This document shows positions 1 through 11,550 of a stretch of 64,000 nucleotides of DNA, piece after piece. Below the pieces are notes generated by a model. It did not search any database. It was not told where the DNA came from and saw only the letters and a list, made by a program, of their open reading frames with translations. A program made the translations under genes and the position numbers. The first letter of the stretch is position 1, and the number at the start of each line of letters is the position of its first letter. The DNA comes from Macrostomum hystrix (taxonomy: Eukaryota > Platyhelminthes > Macrostomidae): NCBI GenBank assembly GCA_950097015.1, contig CATNEN010000034.1, positions 3,515,001-3,579,000 of the forward strand, given 5' to 3'.

Positions 1-233
1 CAATTAATGCACTAGTCTGCCAAATAGCCAAGCGCTTTTCTGAACTTGCCATACGAGATTGTCTACATTTTAAGTGCCAATGCAAGTCGAAGCACAAAAG
101 CCCTTTATGGGCCCGTGTGCTTTTGCTAACCTGTAATAGATAATACCGCTGGGACAACTGCCCGAGCTAATCCCAAACGGCATGTTTTCTATGATGATGA
201 CAGTCAAAGTTTTATTGCTTTTTCATGATAGGG

Positions 234-828
234 CAGGGGTAGGCAAACTTATTTGCTGGCGGGCCAAAGAGAGAACCTAATAGACGACACCGGGCCGCAT
301 TGACTGTATAAATATGAGATAGGGGAGAGATGAGACACGGGAGAGATGAGACACGCGAGAGATTAGACACGCGAGAGATTAGACACGGGAGAGATGAGAC
401 ACGGGAGAGATGAGACACGGGAGAGATTAGACACGGGAGAGATGAGACACGGGAGAGATGAGACACGCGAGAGATTAGACACAGGAGAGATGAGACACGG
501 GAGAGATGAGACACGGGAGAGATTAGACACGGGAGAGATTAGACACGGGAGAGATGAGACACGGGAGAGATTAGACACGAGAGCGATGAGACACGGGAGA
601 GATTAGACACGAGAGCGATGAGACACAGGAGAGATTAGACACGGGAGAGATTAAACACAGGAGGGATTAGACACGGGAGAGATTAAACACAGGAGAGATT
701 AGACACGGGAGAGATTAGACACGAGAGAGATGAAACAGGACACTATAGATGTCAGAAGGTGCAACGGGCCGGATTTGGGAGCTTCGAGGGCCGCATCTGG
801 CCCGCGGGCCGGAGTTTGCCGACCCCTG
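234..828. mobile_element. Non-autonomous hAT-type MITE with internal minisatellite
   Basis: The left end begins CAGGGGTAGGCAAACTTATT and the right end is its imperfect inverse, ending GAGTTTGCCGACCCCTG. The element is flanked by perfect 8-bp direct repeats TGATAGGG at 226-233 and 829-836. An 8-bp target duplication with CAGGGGT...GGCAAACT termini and GGGCC-rich subterminal DNA is typical of hAT-superfamily elements. There is no transposase frame inside; most of the interior is an 18-bp tandem repeat. The intact duplication suggests a fairly recent insertion of the whole unit. Confidence 0.88.
313..742. repeat. 18-bp minisatellite inside the hAT MITE
   Basis: About 24 tandem copies of an 18-bp unit, GAGAGATGAGACACGGGA, with a second common form GAGAGATTAGACACGGGA and some ACGAGAGCG and ACACAGGAG variants toward the right. 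Because 18 is a multiple of 3, several frames stay open across it; these are not genes. Confidence 0.95.
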
Positions 829-836
829 TGATAGGG

Positions 837-2500
837 AAACAAAAACGGATTGGAACAGCATTTTTTAATGGAATTATGACTACACAGATTTGCGAAATAC
901 ATGGAAAAATTATTAATCCAGATTAAAAAACTAACGAATTAATTTACCGAACAAGAAGCTTTTAACGACTTCGCTGTGCGCGGTACTCATGTTCAACCCA
1001 GCTTCCTGCACCAGTTAAGACCCGAGTCACAGCAGACTATACAAGCCTAGCCTGAAGCGGAATTCCAGAATTGAATTAGGGCACACGCGGTACGCACTCT
1101 TCCAAGTTCGACATTCGACAATTATAGAGACTTTTTAGTTCGACATTTTCAGAGAAACATTTTCGAATGCGAAGCCGGTACTAATTACATCTTGTGTAAT
1201 CTGGCCTTCAAACTTTGATTGGACAAGACGGGTAAAGGTGAAGTTATTTTTAGATATTTTAGTGCTCGAGAATTGAACCTGAACCTCGACAAAGCCGGAA
1301 TATCATTTAGTTCAAACTAATCTTACGACAGTCGAAATGAATAGTAACGAGCCCTTCGTTTTTGAACGTCATTTTCTGTCATGAAACGCCATTTTTCAAT
1401 TAACAGTCTTTCAATAATTTTTCTCATATGAATGCCAAATTAGTTAGGAATATGATTTTGTGAATTTTCAAAGAAGCAATATTGAAATAGAAGTGAGTCA
1501 CGTGACTCGGGACTCTCAGTCAGACGGTAAGATCGATTGATCTTAACACATAGATAAGTGATTAAAACATAGAGCCTGTGTAGTATGTAAAAATGTTCTC
1601 GATTACGATTGGCGATAAAAACGCATTCCTACAGGTTTAGCCAATCGACAATGCCGCATTCTGGGTGCTCCGTAGTGTCTCCAACCATTACTGATGATCA
1701 AAACGCAAGATGATTTGCATAATCGCCGAAGCCAATATAAAGCAGGCCCCTATATATGCTATATAGATCTGCTGCATCTGTTCCACCGTCACACTGTGTG
1801 CCACCCTCTATAGTCCCTATAGGCTTCGGTTATTCGATCGTGAGTATACACACGATGGTAAGAATCATTGACAGCATACAGAAACACATTGCTAAGAGTT
1901 TCTTTGTACGCAGCAGTAATTTGTGCGCAGGGCTAGATTTTCTAGGAAACAATTTGCTACAATTTTGAGTACACGCCGCATAGTACTCGTAACAGAAAAG
2001 GTGCAAAAAATGCTCGACTGAGAAAAAGATCGAGCGGCTGGTTGAGATGGGGTGGAATTCTCGATCGAGAAGAGTGAAAGAAGCCTGCATGGCACAAGAC
2101 ATAGATAGCAATGTCAGCTGCGGCTAAAGGCATTGCATGGAGATGGCGATAGACTTTACTGTAAACTGTAATTAGATCGTAGTTCCGCTGGTCATGCCTA
2201 TATGGATGTGGACTGGGGCTATACTTAGCTTCTCTACTACTACCATTCCGCCTCTCATGGGGTTCCAGCAGACTAACTGTGGCAGAAGTGGCACAGCTGT
2301 CTGAGTGTTGCATGCATCAGTATACACTATGCGAGCTAAATATATAGTGCATAGTGGCGCACAAATTTTCAGACAAGAAGTGTTTCCATCCCAATAAGGC
2401 AAGTAAGAAAGTGCAGCATAGCAGTTGCTTCCATATAAGGGGCCAACTAACCCATTAGATACGCCAGTGCGTACGAGGATAGCTCACTCTGGTGTGTGGT
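837..2500. other. No gene recognised
   Basis: AT-rich DNA with scattered short frames only. No transposon terminus, RNA gene or convincing exon was seen. Confidence 0.5.
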
Positions 2501-2501
2501 A

Positions 2502-2985
2502 CCCACTCCCTGGTATCTCACATGCACAGCGATGAGCAGTGAGACTCACTCCCTGGTATCTCACATGCAACACAATGAGCAGTGAGACTCACTCCCTGGT
2601 ATCTCACATGCAACACAATGAGCAGTGAGACTCACTCCCTGGTATCTCACATGCACAGCGATGAGCAGTGAGACTCACTCCCTGGTATCTCACATGCACA
2701 GCGATGAGCAGTGAGACTCACTCCCTGGTATCTCACATGCACAGCGATGAGCAGTGAGACTCACTCCCTGGTATCTCACATGCACAGCGATGAGCAGTGA
2801 GACTCACTCCCTGGTATCTCACATGCACAACAATGAGCAGTGAGACTCACTCCCTGGTATCTCACATGCACAACAATGAGCAGTGAGACTCACTCCCTGG
2901 TATCTCACATGCACAGCGATGAGCAGTGAGACTCACTCCCTGGTATCTCACATGCACCGCGATGAGCAGTGAGACTCACTCCCTG
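2502..2985. repeat. 43-bp minisatellite carrying splice-donor copies
   Basis: About 11 copies of a 43-bp unit containing CTCACTCCCTGGTATCTCAC followed by ATGCACAGCGATGAGCAGTG; some copies read ATGCAACACAATGAG. On the minus strand each unit carries CAGGGAGTGAGTCTCACTG, nearly the same as the exon/intron junction of the CYLD-like exon that abuts the array (CTCAGGGA|GTGAGTCTC). The array starts at the donor and fills the start of that intron. Confidence 0.95.
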
Positions 2986-3542
2986 AGATCCGCGACAATC
3001 TCCCTGCGCAGGCAGTTCTGAATCGCGCAGAACTTCTCCGGGTCGCCGGGCCGCCGCGGTCGCTCCAAGGCGGTCCTGTAAGGCGAGTCCGGCCTGGCGA
3101 ACATCGCAACGAGAAGAGCGTCTAGAAAGGACGAATCCGTGTGGCCCTGAACACCCCGGCCGCGCCCAGTCGCAGGCAGAGGCCAGTCGTCCTCGTCAGA
3201 ATCATCTTCACTCGAACTGCGATCGGGCTCGTCCGCGTCTCTCAACGTAAACAGACCGTCTGGAACACCGCAGCCTTCACTGATGCCGCTGCTTCTGTGG
3301 CAGCAGGCGGACTGCGGCAAAGTGACTGAGCTGGCCGATGCGGACACGGCACCCCTGGCGGGCCGCATGTGAACAAAGTGCAACGGATTCTCCAATGTTC
3401 GCAGAGGCCGCTGCATAGGACTAGCTGAATTGAGGGTGGTGTACTTGTACATGGCGGCCTCCCGCTCCGAAATCACTTCGGTGTGACTAACTGGCGACCT
3501 CTGGCCTTCGCTCAGTGTCACCAGCGTGTATTTGGTTGCCAT
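2980..3542 (-). CDS. CYLD-like ubiquitin-specific protease, first visible exon; catalytic Cys replaced by Ser
   Basis: The exon encodes 187 residues from ATG 3542 to a strong donor (GA|GTGAGT) at 2979. Residues 129-187 match the start of the CYLD catalytic domain: GVQGHTDSSFLDALL corresponds to the CYLD Cys box, and CLRREIVADLR to its following helix. CYLD enzymes remove Lys63-linked and linear ubiquitin chains and restrain NF-kB and Wnt signalling. The residue at the nucleophile position is Ser138 (TCC, 3129-3131), not Cys, so this copy is predicted inactive or altered. The first 128 residues are low-complexity and acidic (SSSEDDSDEDDW at 109-120), with no CAP-Gly domain visible; they may lie in upstream exons, in which case this ATG is not the start. 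Downstream exons (rest of USP domain) would lie left of the 43-bp array; none was identified. Confidence 0.72.
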
Positions 3543-3772
3543 GGCCAACTGGCTTAACAGCTAAGTGCCGTAACAATGCACAGCGGGTGTCCGGATTGGG
3601 AAGTTCGTCATTAAATAGACTTTAAACATGTCATCGGCTCTGGTTGGCTGGCCAATCGGAGAAGCCCAGCGAAAAGCAGCAGCTCTGCCCAGTGCTCACT
3701 AATCAAATGTTACTTTTACTACTGACAGTGAGTAGTACAGCAGGGCAATCAAAACTAACTGATTCAGTTTCT

Positions 3773-3945
3773 CATCGTCAGGCTGGAAAAAGCTTTCACT
3801 GTGCCCTGGGGTTGGGCCGCCATAGGCGCAAATAGTACGACAAGCACGCAAGGCTTTCTCTCATTGGCTGCGCCCTAAATGAATGTGGCCTAGCCGCGGA
3901 ATCGAACTCAAGGACCTTGGTTAGGTGAGCTACCGCTCCGCGCCA
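3773..3945 (-). repeat. tRNA-derived SINE, family 1 (partial)
   Basis: Read on the minus strand, the right end is tRNA-like with a B box in GAGTTCGATTCCGCGGCTAG, followed by the family body (ACATTCATTTAGGGCGCAGCC, then CTTGTCGTACTA). It matches the other family-1 copies in the window but lacks the 3' third. Confidence 0.75.
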
Positions 3946-4019
3946 ATGCACTTTAAAGCTTTGATAATTAAGGTTATAGACTAAAAATAATAATTATAAA
4001 TGATTACACCTGCCCAAAT

Positions 4020-4245
4020 TTGAAGGCTGCGTACGGCTTTTCAGTCCATGGACTCTGGGGACCCTCAATTACCCCAGCAAATGCTACATGCTGAGTGTAG
4101 CGGTGCATGTGTAAATAAATGCTACATGCGAGCTGTACCCATTTAACAGCTGGGTGAAATAAAGCAATGCAGAGTTAAGTGTCTTGCTAAAGGACACAAT
4201 TTGTTCCAGTTTAATCGGGAATCGAACCTCCGACCTCGAGTATGA
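4020..4245 (-). repeat. tRNA-derived SINE, family 2
   Basis: This copy shows the family-2 landmarks: CTGCGTACGGC, CAGTCCATGGACT, CCCATTTAACAGCTGGGTGA, GAGTTAAGTGTCTTGCTAA, then GGGAATCGAACC, the inverse of a tRNA B box. The SINE sense strand is therefore minus. The head beyond the B box is degraded. Confidence 0.78.
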
Positions 4246-4721
4246 TAAAAAAGAAAAACAAATATAACAAATTAAGAGCAAAACTTTAGTTCTAAAGGAA
4301 TTTTTGTTGTCTGAATAAATACTTGGTCTTGTGTATTTGTATTAATTAAAAATATCTGTCTGTGGTTTGGAAAAAGCAGACATAGAGGTGTTTTTTAGAA
4401 GGCTTTTAACGATGCAGTGCAATAAATTTTGGCAGGCGTGTATAAATTACAGCGCACAAGTCAGTGGAAACAAAAAACATATTTTTATATATCCTCTTTC
4501 GTTCATAAAAACATTATTGCGAATTTAAACAAACTTCAAAACAGAAGTTATCTTATAGGACCAAACTTATCATATGGCTTGTTAATTAATTTCAGTCGCA
4601 GCAGTAATATCGATTGAATTAAATAGGTCTGGTATAATAAAAAAGAAAATAAACACTTAAGTTAACATCAGGAACGATTTTATACCGTCAAGAAATCCCA
4701 CTAGGCAAATCTGCATCTAGC
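4246..4721. other. No gene recognised
   Basis: AT-rich intergenic DNA, presumably including the glutaredoxin 3' UTR on the minus strand. Short frames lack any recognisable domain. Confidence 0.5.
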
Positions 4722-5551
4722 TTAGCCAACCAAGCTCTTCAACTTGCCACTGTCGGCCAGAGCCTTGGTTTCCGAGCCTCCGCCGATGCACTTGCCATTG
4801 ATGAAGACGCGTGGAACCTGTGCAATGATGATTGAGATAGCACGTAGTCAACCTAAATATAAGTCCTGAACTTCCTGAACTTCCATAGCTGCGGCTGTGC
4901 ATATGGTCCCAATAAAAAGATTAATTTTTGCAGGAGGGCTGCGGGCAATGGCACATCATTTGGTGACAGTAGATTCGCAGCCAGCGAGGAGGCAGTTCTG
5001 CCCATTTCGCTGACTCCTGAGCACACACGCACACAGATACTGTACGCAGGCACACGCTCACACAGATGTACATCTGCACTGACTTTCTCATTGTCAAGCA
5101 GTGTAAACTCTCACTGTGCCTTGGAGGTCGGCCTTCAAGTGCGCAAATTGCACGACAAGCCACCAAGCCTTCTCACCGCGGCTGCACCCCAAATGAATGT
5201 GGCCTCGACGCGGAATCGCGTTAGACTGCTCTGCCACTCAGCCTCCTAATCTGACCCCAACTGGCAGTAGACCCCAGCTGCCATTTCCATCTATTCATCT
5301 TGCAGTCCCATAGTTACTGTTTATTCAAACACAGTTCTTACTGTTCGGGCCTTAGTAATGGCAAACAGAATATCCTGAATGGCATCGCCGTCATTCCTTT
5401 TGTCCAGTTCTTCAACAGTGTAGGCAATGCCGCAGCTCTTCAGGGCATCCTTAGCCATGGTGCAGTAGGGACAGTAGGTCTTGGAGAACACCATCACTTT
5501 GTTCTCGGAAATCTTCTGCTCAACCCAGTTGCGAGTGTCACCACTGGCCAT
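4722..5551 (-). CDS. Glutaredoxin, CPYC dithiol class (two exons)
   Basis: Coding exons are 5551-5342 (70 residues) and 4817-4722 (31 residues plus TAA). The intron has donor ACA|GTAAGA and acceptor CACAG|GTT and joins in phase 0, giving the 101-residue length usual for cytosolic glutaredoxins. The redox centre CPYC is at residues 27-30. The junction makes TVPRVFING, holding the cis-proline TVP loop (70-72) that binds glutathione, followed by the GG motif in CIGGGSET. The enzyme reduces protein-glutathione mixed disulfides using GSH. The intron holds a family-1 SINE. A pyrimidine-rich CAG just upstream of the ATG suggests an untranslated 5' exon. No targeting peptide is seen. Lys-Thr-Tyr before CPYC is standard for the family. 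Confidence 0.94.
4925..5250 (-). repeat. tRNA-derived SINE, family 1 (nearly complete, in glutaredoxin intron)
   Basis: On the minus strand it runs from a tRNA-like head (GCAGAGCAG, CGATTCCGCGTCGAGGCC) through the shared body with ACACAGTATCTGTGTGCG-like sequence to the 3' end GCAGCCCTCCTGCAAAAATT. It has the same sense orientation as the host gene. Confidence 0.82.
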
Positions 5552-5579
5552 GATGTCTGCTGCAGCTGGAAAACAGACA

Positions 5580-7619
5580 AATTGAGCAGCGATTGCTAAT
5601 GAAATTCCAATACTGAGGTGGCCACAACTTGGATTGTTGAGGCAGGGAAGCCATTTGGACAGGGTTAGAGCAAGATGGTATAGCTATAAGGTGCTACTAA
5701 CATTGCAATACTTGCTGAATGTCAACTGACTTGCTGCTGCTACATCAAAATGACCTTCCTATTGGAGACATTTTATGAATACTTAATAAAACAATATCAG
5801 TGCATGAGTAACAAAACTGCATGATGGAGAGTAAGGTAATTTCTACAAAGAATTCTTAATAGCTTCTGTGGCTGCCATTTCCTTTTCATTAAAATATTTG
5901 CTTAGCAACATGGTATTTTAGGTGTGACTTTTACTCTAGCAGAACAGATAGCTATCAGGCGCCAGTGCTAATAATTAGGATAGAAATTAATGGGTAATAT
6001 GATAATAAGCCAAGAAAGCTAGCTATATAAATAGTCCTAAAGGCGGTGTCAATCTGAAAATTATTTTTTGTTAAACTAATATTGTGTTAGCAATTTTTGC
6101 CCTTTTCTGAAGCCAGCATACTTTAGCCATAGTTTATAAATATCCTGACAAAGCATGGTGATGGTGCCACATTAGGTGTTACATCTGCCCTGACTTCCTC
6201 ATTGTCAGGCTGTATAAACTCTTGCTCTACATTGGAGGTTAGCCTTCCACTAGGGCATAAATTGCATGATGAGCCCCATGCATTTTCTCTTTGGTTTCTT
6301 TTGTTTCTCTTTGAAAGTACATAGCAAAGAAAAGAAGTACATAGGTCATAGCTATTCATAGAAAGAGACATTCATTAACTTTAAGTTATTACTTGACTAG
6401 CTTAAATTAGGCCTAGTAATAAATTTTTCTTACAAATCAATAGCTGCATCTTGTATTTTATGCATGAATTTTGTAATCGGAATTAAAATGCTTTAGACTT
6501 TGTGTTGTGTTGGTACAACTTTTACTTTACATCATTAGTTTAGCTAAGCCTAGGCCCTGATATAAAATAAAAGAAATTAAATGAGGACAAATTATTTTTA
6601 AACAGCTTTTTCATTCTTTTCATTTCATGTAGAAATTTTAATCCCTAGTTTGTTTTTGTGACTTAACGATACACCTAGAACTCATACAGTCATATCAGAG
6701 TTGAAGCTTTATCATATCATTTCGTGGCTAACGAATATAGGTATGTCGAGTACGTTTGTGGTATAAGTTTAAGCTTTTTGTTCAAGACAAATTTAAAATA
6801 TAGCTTGTAATACTGGTTTTTCTTTTTCTGTTAATTCGGTTACAATACATACCAGTTTTGTTAAAATCTTAAAATGGACTTAGCGACGAAGTTTGTATAT
6901 TTTTGAATTTTTTGGCCTAAATACGAAAGTTTGTTTATGAACTGTGTTCAAACTATTAAAATTAGGTCTGGCTTTGGTTATTGAAGCAAAGTCTAGAAAA
7001 GGTTTGTTATATATCAAGGGTATTTTACATTAGCTCTTTGCTGTCACAATAAGGTTATGGCAAAAGCTTCTATCTGTGGACCCACAGTCACAAACTTAAC
7101 TGGAAGCTGGGTATGTTTATAATATTTTTTTATTACTCTGTTAAGTGCTGTGCATTGTTCTATCTCTTTTTTCTAGTTTTAATGCAATGCAAAATAGGCC
7201 TAATCAATGTATTTAGCTTTTTTGTCATAACTAGTACTAGTGTTGGAGGGCTCTTTCTTATTATTTAACTTCAGCAATATTTAACCAGTATAACCATACA
7301 TGCACAACACCCAGCTGACCCGGCCAAACTGGCCAGGTAAAACGAGGGCCAAGCAAGGTAAGTTGCAAAAACCAATCGACCAAGCACAAAAAATCAAAGG
7401 GGGGACCAAGGGACAAAAAAGGAAGGTGTGAAGAAAAGGGAAATTGGGAGAGAAAAAGAGAGCAAATGAGAGCAAACTAAGTCCTAAATAGAGCAGTGAA
7501 ACGAACTAAGTCGCAAATGAAAGCTAACTAAGTTGTAAATAGAGCAAAAACTAAGTTGCATGGCCAGCTAAGATTTGGGAGGTTGCGCATGTATGAGTAT
7601 AACACACATTTTTTTATAT
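5580..7619. other. No gene recognised; one SINE fragment
   Basis: AT-rich DNA. A degraded family-1 SINE lies at about 6170-6290 (minus). At about 7470-7560 three or four degenerate copies of AACTAAGTCGCAAATG-like sequence form a short imperfect tandem repeat. Nothing else was supported. Confidence 0.5.
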
Positions 7620-8699
7620 TAGAGTTGTTGGCGATTTCTTAGTTTCCCGCGTTAAATTATTTTGTAAGTCCAAGCAATAAGCAATTAAGCAATAAGAAGT
7701 CCAAGTCCATATATAAAAGTCCAGGGGCCATAGATAGGATGTCAAGGACGTCAGACAGGGGTAGTAGTGCGCAATCCAGAACATGATGTTGCCAAACTGC
7801 TTGTGCCGAAACTGGCGGCGCCACATGTACTCTTGCAGGTACATGTCAAAAAGCTTGTCACTTGTACCATGCATGGCGCGGAATTTCGCCTTGCAGTTCC
7901 CCCACATGCCTTCAACCAGGTTGGTGTGGATTGTTGGGTCATTGGGGTCGCGGAAGTGGAGCGAGTGGTTCACTGTGGCGTGGTTTCCGGGTAGTGCATT
8001 GTAGCCGGCCCACTGATCTGTGATGATCCGCGTTCCAGGTAGCACATGTTGCACAATCAGTGGCAGGAGTGTTGCAGCTGATCGGCTATTGACTGGGATG
8101 AGGACACAATGACTGCTGCCTCGCTCAACCATGCCAAGCACCCAGTGGCCCTCGTGGTATGCACTGCAGTGGTACTTGCGGTGCATGAACTTGGATTCGT
8201 CAATCTCGACGTCAATTCCAGGTCCACCAAGCTCAGTTGGGTGGTTGATGAGGAACTGGGCACAGATGTCATGCACAAAATTGAACCAGTCCATTATTGT
8301 GTTCAGTGCAGTCCGCATCTCGTGAGCTGCATCTGTCTGACGTACATTGGCAGCCCAGAAGTATACAATGTCAATGAGCTGCACTAGAGTCAGGTGACTA
8401 CCTTCAAAGAAGGAGCCCAGTTGAATTGACCATTGCCTCCTGCAGGTCTTGCAGGCCCAGCAGACACCATCGACATAGTCATGACCAGCTCGACATTGGT
8501 AGCCACACTGTTTGCCTATGCAATGAGGGTATTCCATTGAATTTCGCAGTAGGCCATACATAGCAAGCCACTCCACTCCCGTCTCACCAGTGAGGACAGT
8601 CAGCTCCCAATGGTTCACGTCGAGGTCGCAGAGCTCAATGGTAGGCCTCAGAAGGTGTGGGTCAACGATGAAACGGTGTGCCTGAGGTCGTCTGGCCAT
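7614..8699 (-). CDS. Merlin (ISXO2/IS1595-like) transposase
   Basis: The frame from ATG 8699 encodes 361 residues. An N-terminal zinc-ribbon-like Cys cluster (C60, C65, C69, C80, C83, C86) precedes the DDE catalytic core. Visible catalytic candidates are D167 in EIDESKF, D228 in RIITDQWAGY and E263 in HTNLVEGMWG, the DD(E/N) layout of ISXO2-type enzymes. It would cut and paste the element in which it lies. Oddly, the frame has no stop inside the element: it continues through the left terminal repeat and the target duplication and ends at a TAA (7614-7616) in flanking host DNA. The last roughly 45 residues, rich in Trp, Tyr and Leu, look unlike family sequence, so an earlier stop or frame has probably been lost. 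There are no internal stops otherwise. Confidence 0.88.
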   Translation of the reverse strand: MARRPQAHRFIVDPHLLRPTIELCDLDVNHWELTVLTGETGVEWLAMYGLLRNSMEYPHCIGKQCGYQCRAGHDYVDGVCWACKTCRRQWSIQLGSFFEGSHLTLVQLIDIVYFWAANVRQTDAAHEMRTALNTIMDWFNFVHDICAQFLINHPTELGGPGIDVEIDESKFMHRKYHCSAYHEGHWVLGMVERGSSHCVLIPVNSRSAATLLPLIVQHVLPGTRIITDQWAGYNALPGNHATVNHSLHFRDPNDPTIHTNLVEGMWGNCKAKFRAMHGTSDKLFDMYLQEYMWRRQFRHKQFGNIMFWIAHYYPCLTSLTSYLWPLDFYIWTWTSYCLIAYCLDLQNNLTRETKKSPTTLI

Positions 8700-8754
8700 G
8701 ATCAGCTGAAAAAAGCAAAAAAAATAATTTAACACGGGAAACTAAGAAATCGCC
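7630..8754 (-). mobile_element. Merlin-superfamily DNA transposon, complete
   Basis: Inverted repeats start GGCGATTTCTTAGTTTCCCG at 7630 and end with its inverse at 8754; they are about 32 bp long with one mismatch. Perfect 8-bp target duplications GAGTTGTT flank it (7622-7629 and 8755-8762). The 1125-bp length, 8-bp duplication, GG-start termini and an ISXO2/IS1595-like transposase all fit Merlin. Near-identical termini suggest a young copy. Confidence 0.93.
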
Positions 8755-8762
8755 GAGTTGTT

Positions 8763-11550
8763 AACTCTATGGTAGCATGTGAGTGTCCGAGTGGTAAGAC
8801 ACTTTTTCTACTTATTAATATGAATAACTCATATAGGTATTTTTTTCTTCGCATTGGTTATATTAGTGACACAAAGTCTTAATTTCCAGTCTCAATGCAG
8901 GGCTACCAATGGATTGGAGGGTATCAGTTACCCACATTTCTTCCTTATGGAATTACTCATTTCTTCCTCACCCTGCACAGGCTTGTTTATTTAATGCAAT
9001 CCCTTTATAGGTGATACCTTTATCACACCCTTTACAGGCTTATGCACACTTTATTTTGGATCTGACCCTTTTTGCTTACTGTTCAACACAAATTCTGTTG
9101 TCTAAGGTTATTGCTTTCCAGCTTTATAAAGAATTAACAAGTTTTGGAAACATTGTATTTTTAGAACTTTTGAGTTTAGAACTTTGAAAATGTCCATTTT
9201 GCACGTCCACTAGTTGGGTTTTCTACTCTCAAAAATGTGTTGTGTGCATATAATAGAGTGGAGGGGTGGTTTCCCAGTGCATTATAACAATTAGTGCATT
9301 CAAACAAAATATTAAATTTCTTCACTTGTTCGCATAAATTTAAAAGGAAAATACTGTAGAATTATTCACCTACTACACTAGTAACCAATATCTAAAATGT
9401 TTTATTTTGTAAATAAATAAATAGGTGCTAGACAGTCACTTTGTTATTTACAATATTGTCATTTTCTGTGGCAATCTAACTTAATTAAATGAATGCGCTG
9501 ATTGGCAGATAAAAATGTAAATGTTTCATCATTTAATCAATATACAGTTGACAACATGACTATGTGCAATGTAATGAGTTATGTTTGTTATGCAATCTAC
9601 TTTTTAAGTTTTGTGTACAAAAACATGGCAACTGCTAAAATTCATCCTTATTAAAATAAGTGGACAAATGGTTTCCAACTGTCCATCAAATTTATGAATT
9701 TTCTGGTGTCCCATCATGGTGAAATCAAGTCGGAGTGTCATGGTACAATGTGGTATATAACCATGACAATAACAATCTCCATAGTTTTTATTGATAGTCA
9801 TGCTTATGATTTTTTATTAGTTATATGATTTAGAAAGCTTAATTTTTTCAAACTTGATTTGTGATAAAGTTCTTTATATAGCTTATCCTTTCATTTTCTG
9901 GTAATTTAATTGTACCTATTGTAAACATATCAATAGAGATTAACAATCTTGTAGCCTGAAATTTTTTTTAGAGGGGGGATAGACTGCCCCAAGGGAGGGA
10001 AAATAAATTCTAAATCTTGAAGTATTGCATGGTATGTTGCTGAAAAATGCCATCACTCATCATATGCTAGAAAAACAGACTTAAAAACTTTTGGCGGCTG
10101 TTTGGGGGGATACATCCTCCCATCCCCCCTCCCTAGGCCACTGGAGATTAGACCATGTGTGACAACAATAGGCCACTTTTGTAAGACTAAAGTAATATAT
10201 TTTGATATTTCTTTGAGTACTCCTATCTATTTTAAGTAAAAATGACACAGTAGACTTTGTAAAGTGCATTTTTATTTTTTGGCAAAATATTTTAGTCTAT
10301 GTTAGACTAGTGCTAAAAGATTTACAACAAATTCATTTTTGTATTTGTATACACTAGTATATAAGGTATACAAGTTCATGTTCTAGATCATGTTGAGTAT
10401 ATTTCAGAACATAATTATTGAGTTTTTGCATTTAACTAGATATATACACAGCATTAAATCTTTGCCACACCTTCTATGGGTGTGTATATATTCCTTTTTT
10501 GAATTTACATTACAAAGAAACTGGTCTCTGTTAAAGTAGAGAGATCATTGGGATAGAAACTTTGATAGCTTTAGTGACATTTTTATATTTATAAGTTATC
10601 AGTTTAGAAAGTTTAAAAGCTATGCATTTATATTGGTATGAAGACATTAAAATTGGTTTTAGGGTATTGTTAATTTACTCTATGCTTTAAGCATAGCTTC
10701 AATTGGTTAACAAATTGTTATATTCTAACTTTTAGCAGCTTATTCCTAGGTTTGATTATTTTCAATTCTATATAAGGATATATAACTGCTAGTAAAGTTG
10801 TTCTATTTCTATGATTATTAAGTAAAGAATGCAATGATCTATTTTGTAATCTGGTTTGATGCAATATGCATAGTAATATAGTAGAAATGATGCTTTACCT
10901 ATTCCAGATTTTTTTGCTTAAATCAGAATTTAATTAGCAATCAAGAGTGCTATTATGCATGCTTATTTCATTTTTTTCATCAAAAAGCATTATATATTTG
11001 TGTATTTATATTATCATTATAATGTTTTTTTCATTTTCCAGTTTTGATGTTTGAAATATTAATATTATACTAGCTAAATAAAAGTGTGACAGAATATCCT
11101 ACCTCTATAAGATATTTTAGTTCTAAGCCTTACATCATTATTTGTTGGCTTAATAAATATTAATCAACATATTCTTGTTAACTTATTATATGCAGCTCTG
11201 TTCTAAGCAAATATATTTTCTTCCATGCACAAATCTTTCAGCATTTTTTCTGCAACAATTTGTTGGCTGGTAATTTTGTACAGTGACTTTTAAATAATTG
11301 TAGTGGATATACATTAAAGCATTCTTTATGAGACTTATATTTCTATCATTTTATTTTGTCTGTCCCTTATCTATATAATGTAATTTTATAATGTGTTCTG
11401 TATTAGAAGCCATAATCATGCTGTATGTGAATAAGGATTTGTATTTAGCTTCAGAATATTTTTTCTGGTAATGTATTAGATTCATAATGTAGCAATATCA
11501 TAATAAAAGTTTAATATTGAGCTCCCAATTTCAACTTCAGTTTCCAACAG
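8763..11550. other. No gene recognised
   Basis: Long AT-rich stretch with only short, composition-driven frames. A G-run followed by C-runs at 9970-10140 is the only notable composition change. It may include the promoter and an unseen first exon of the TEX36-like gene. Confidence 0.5.
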
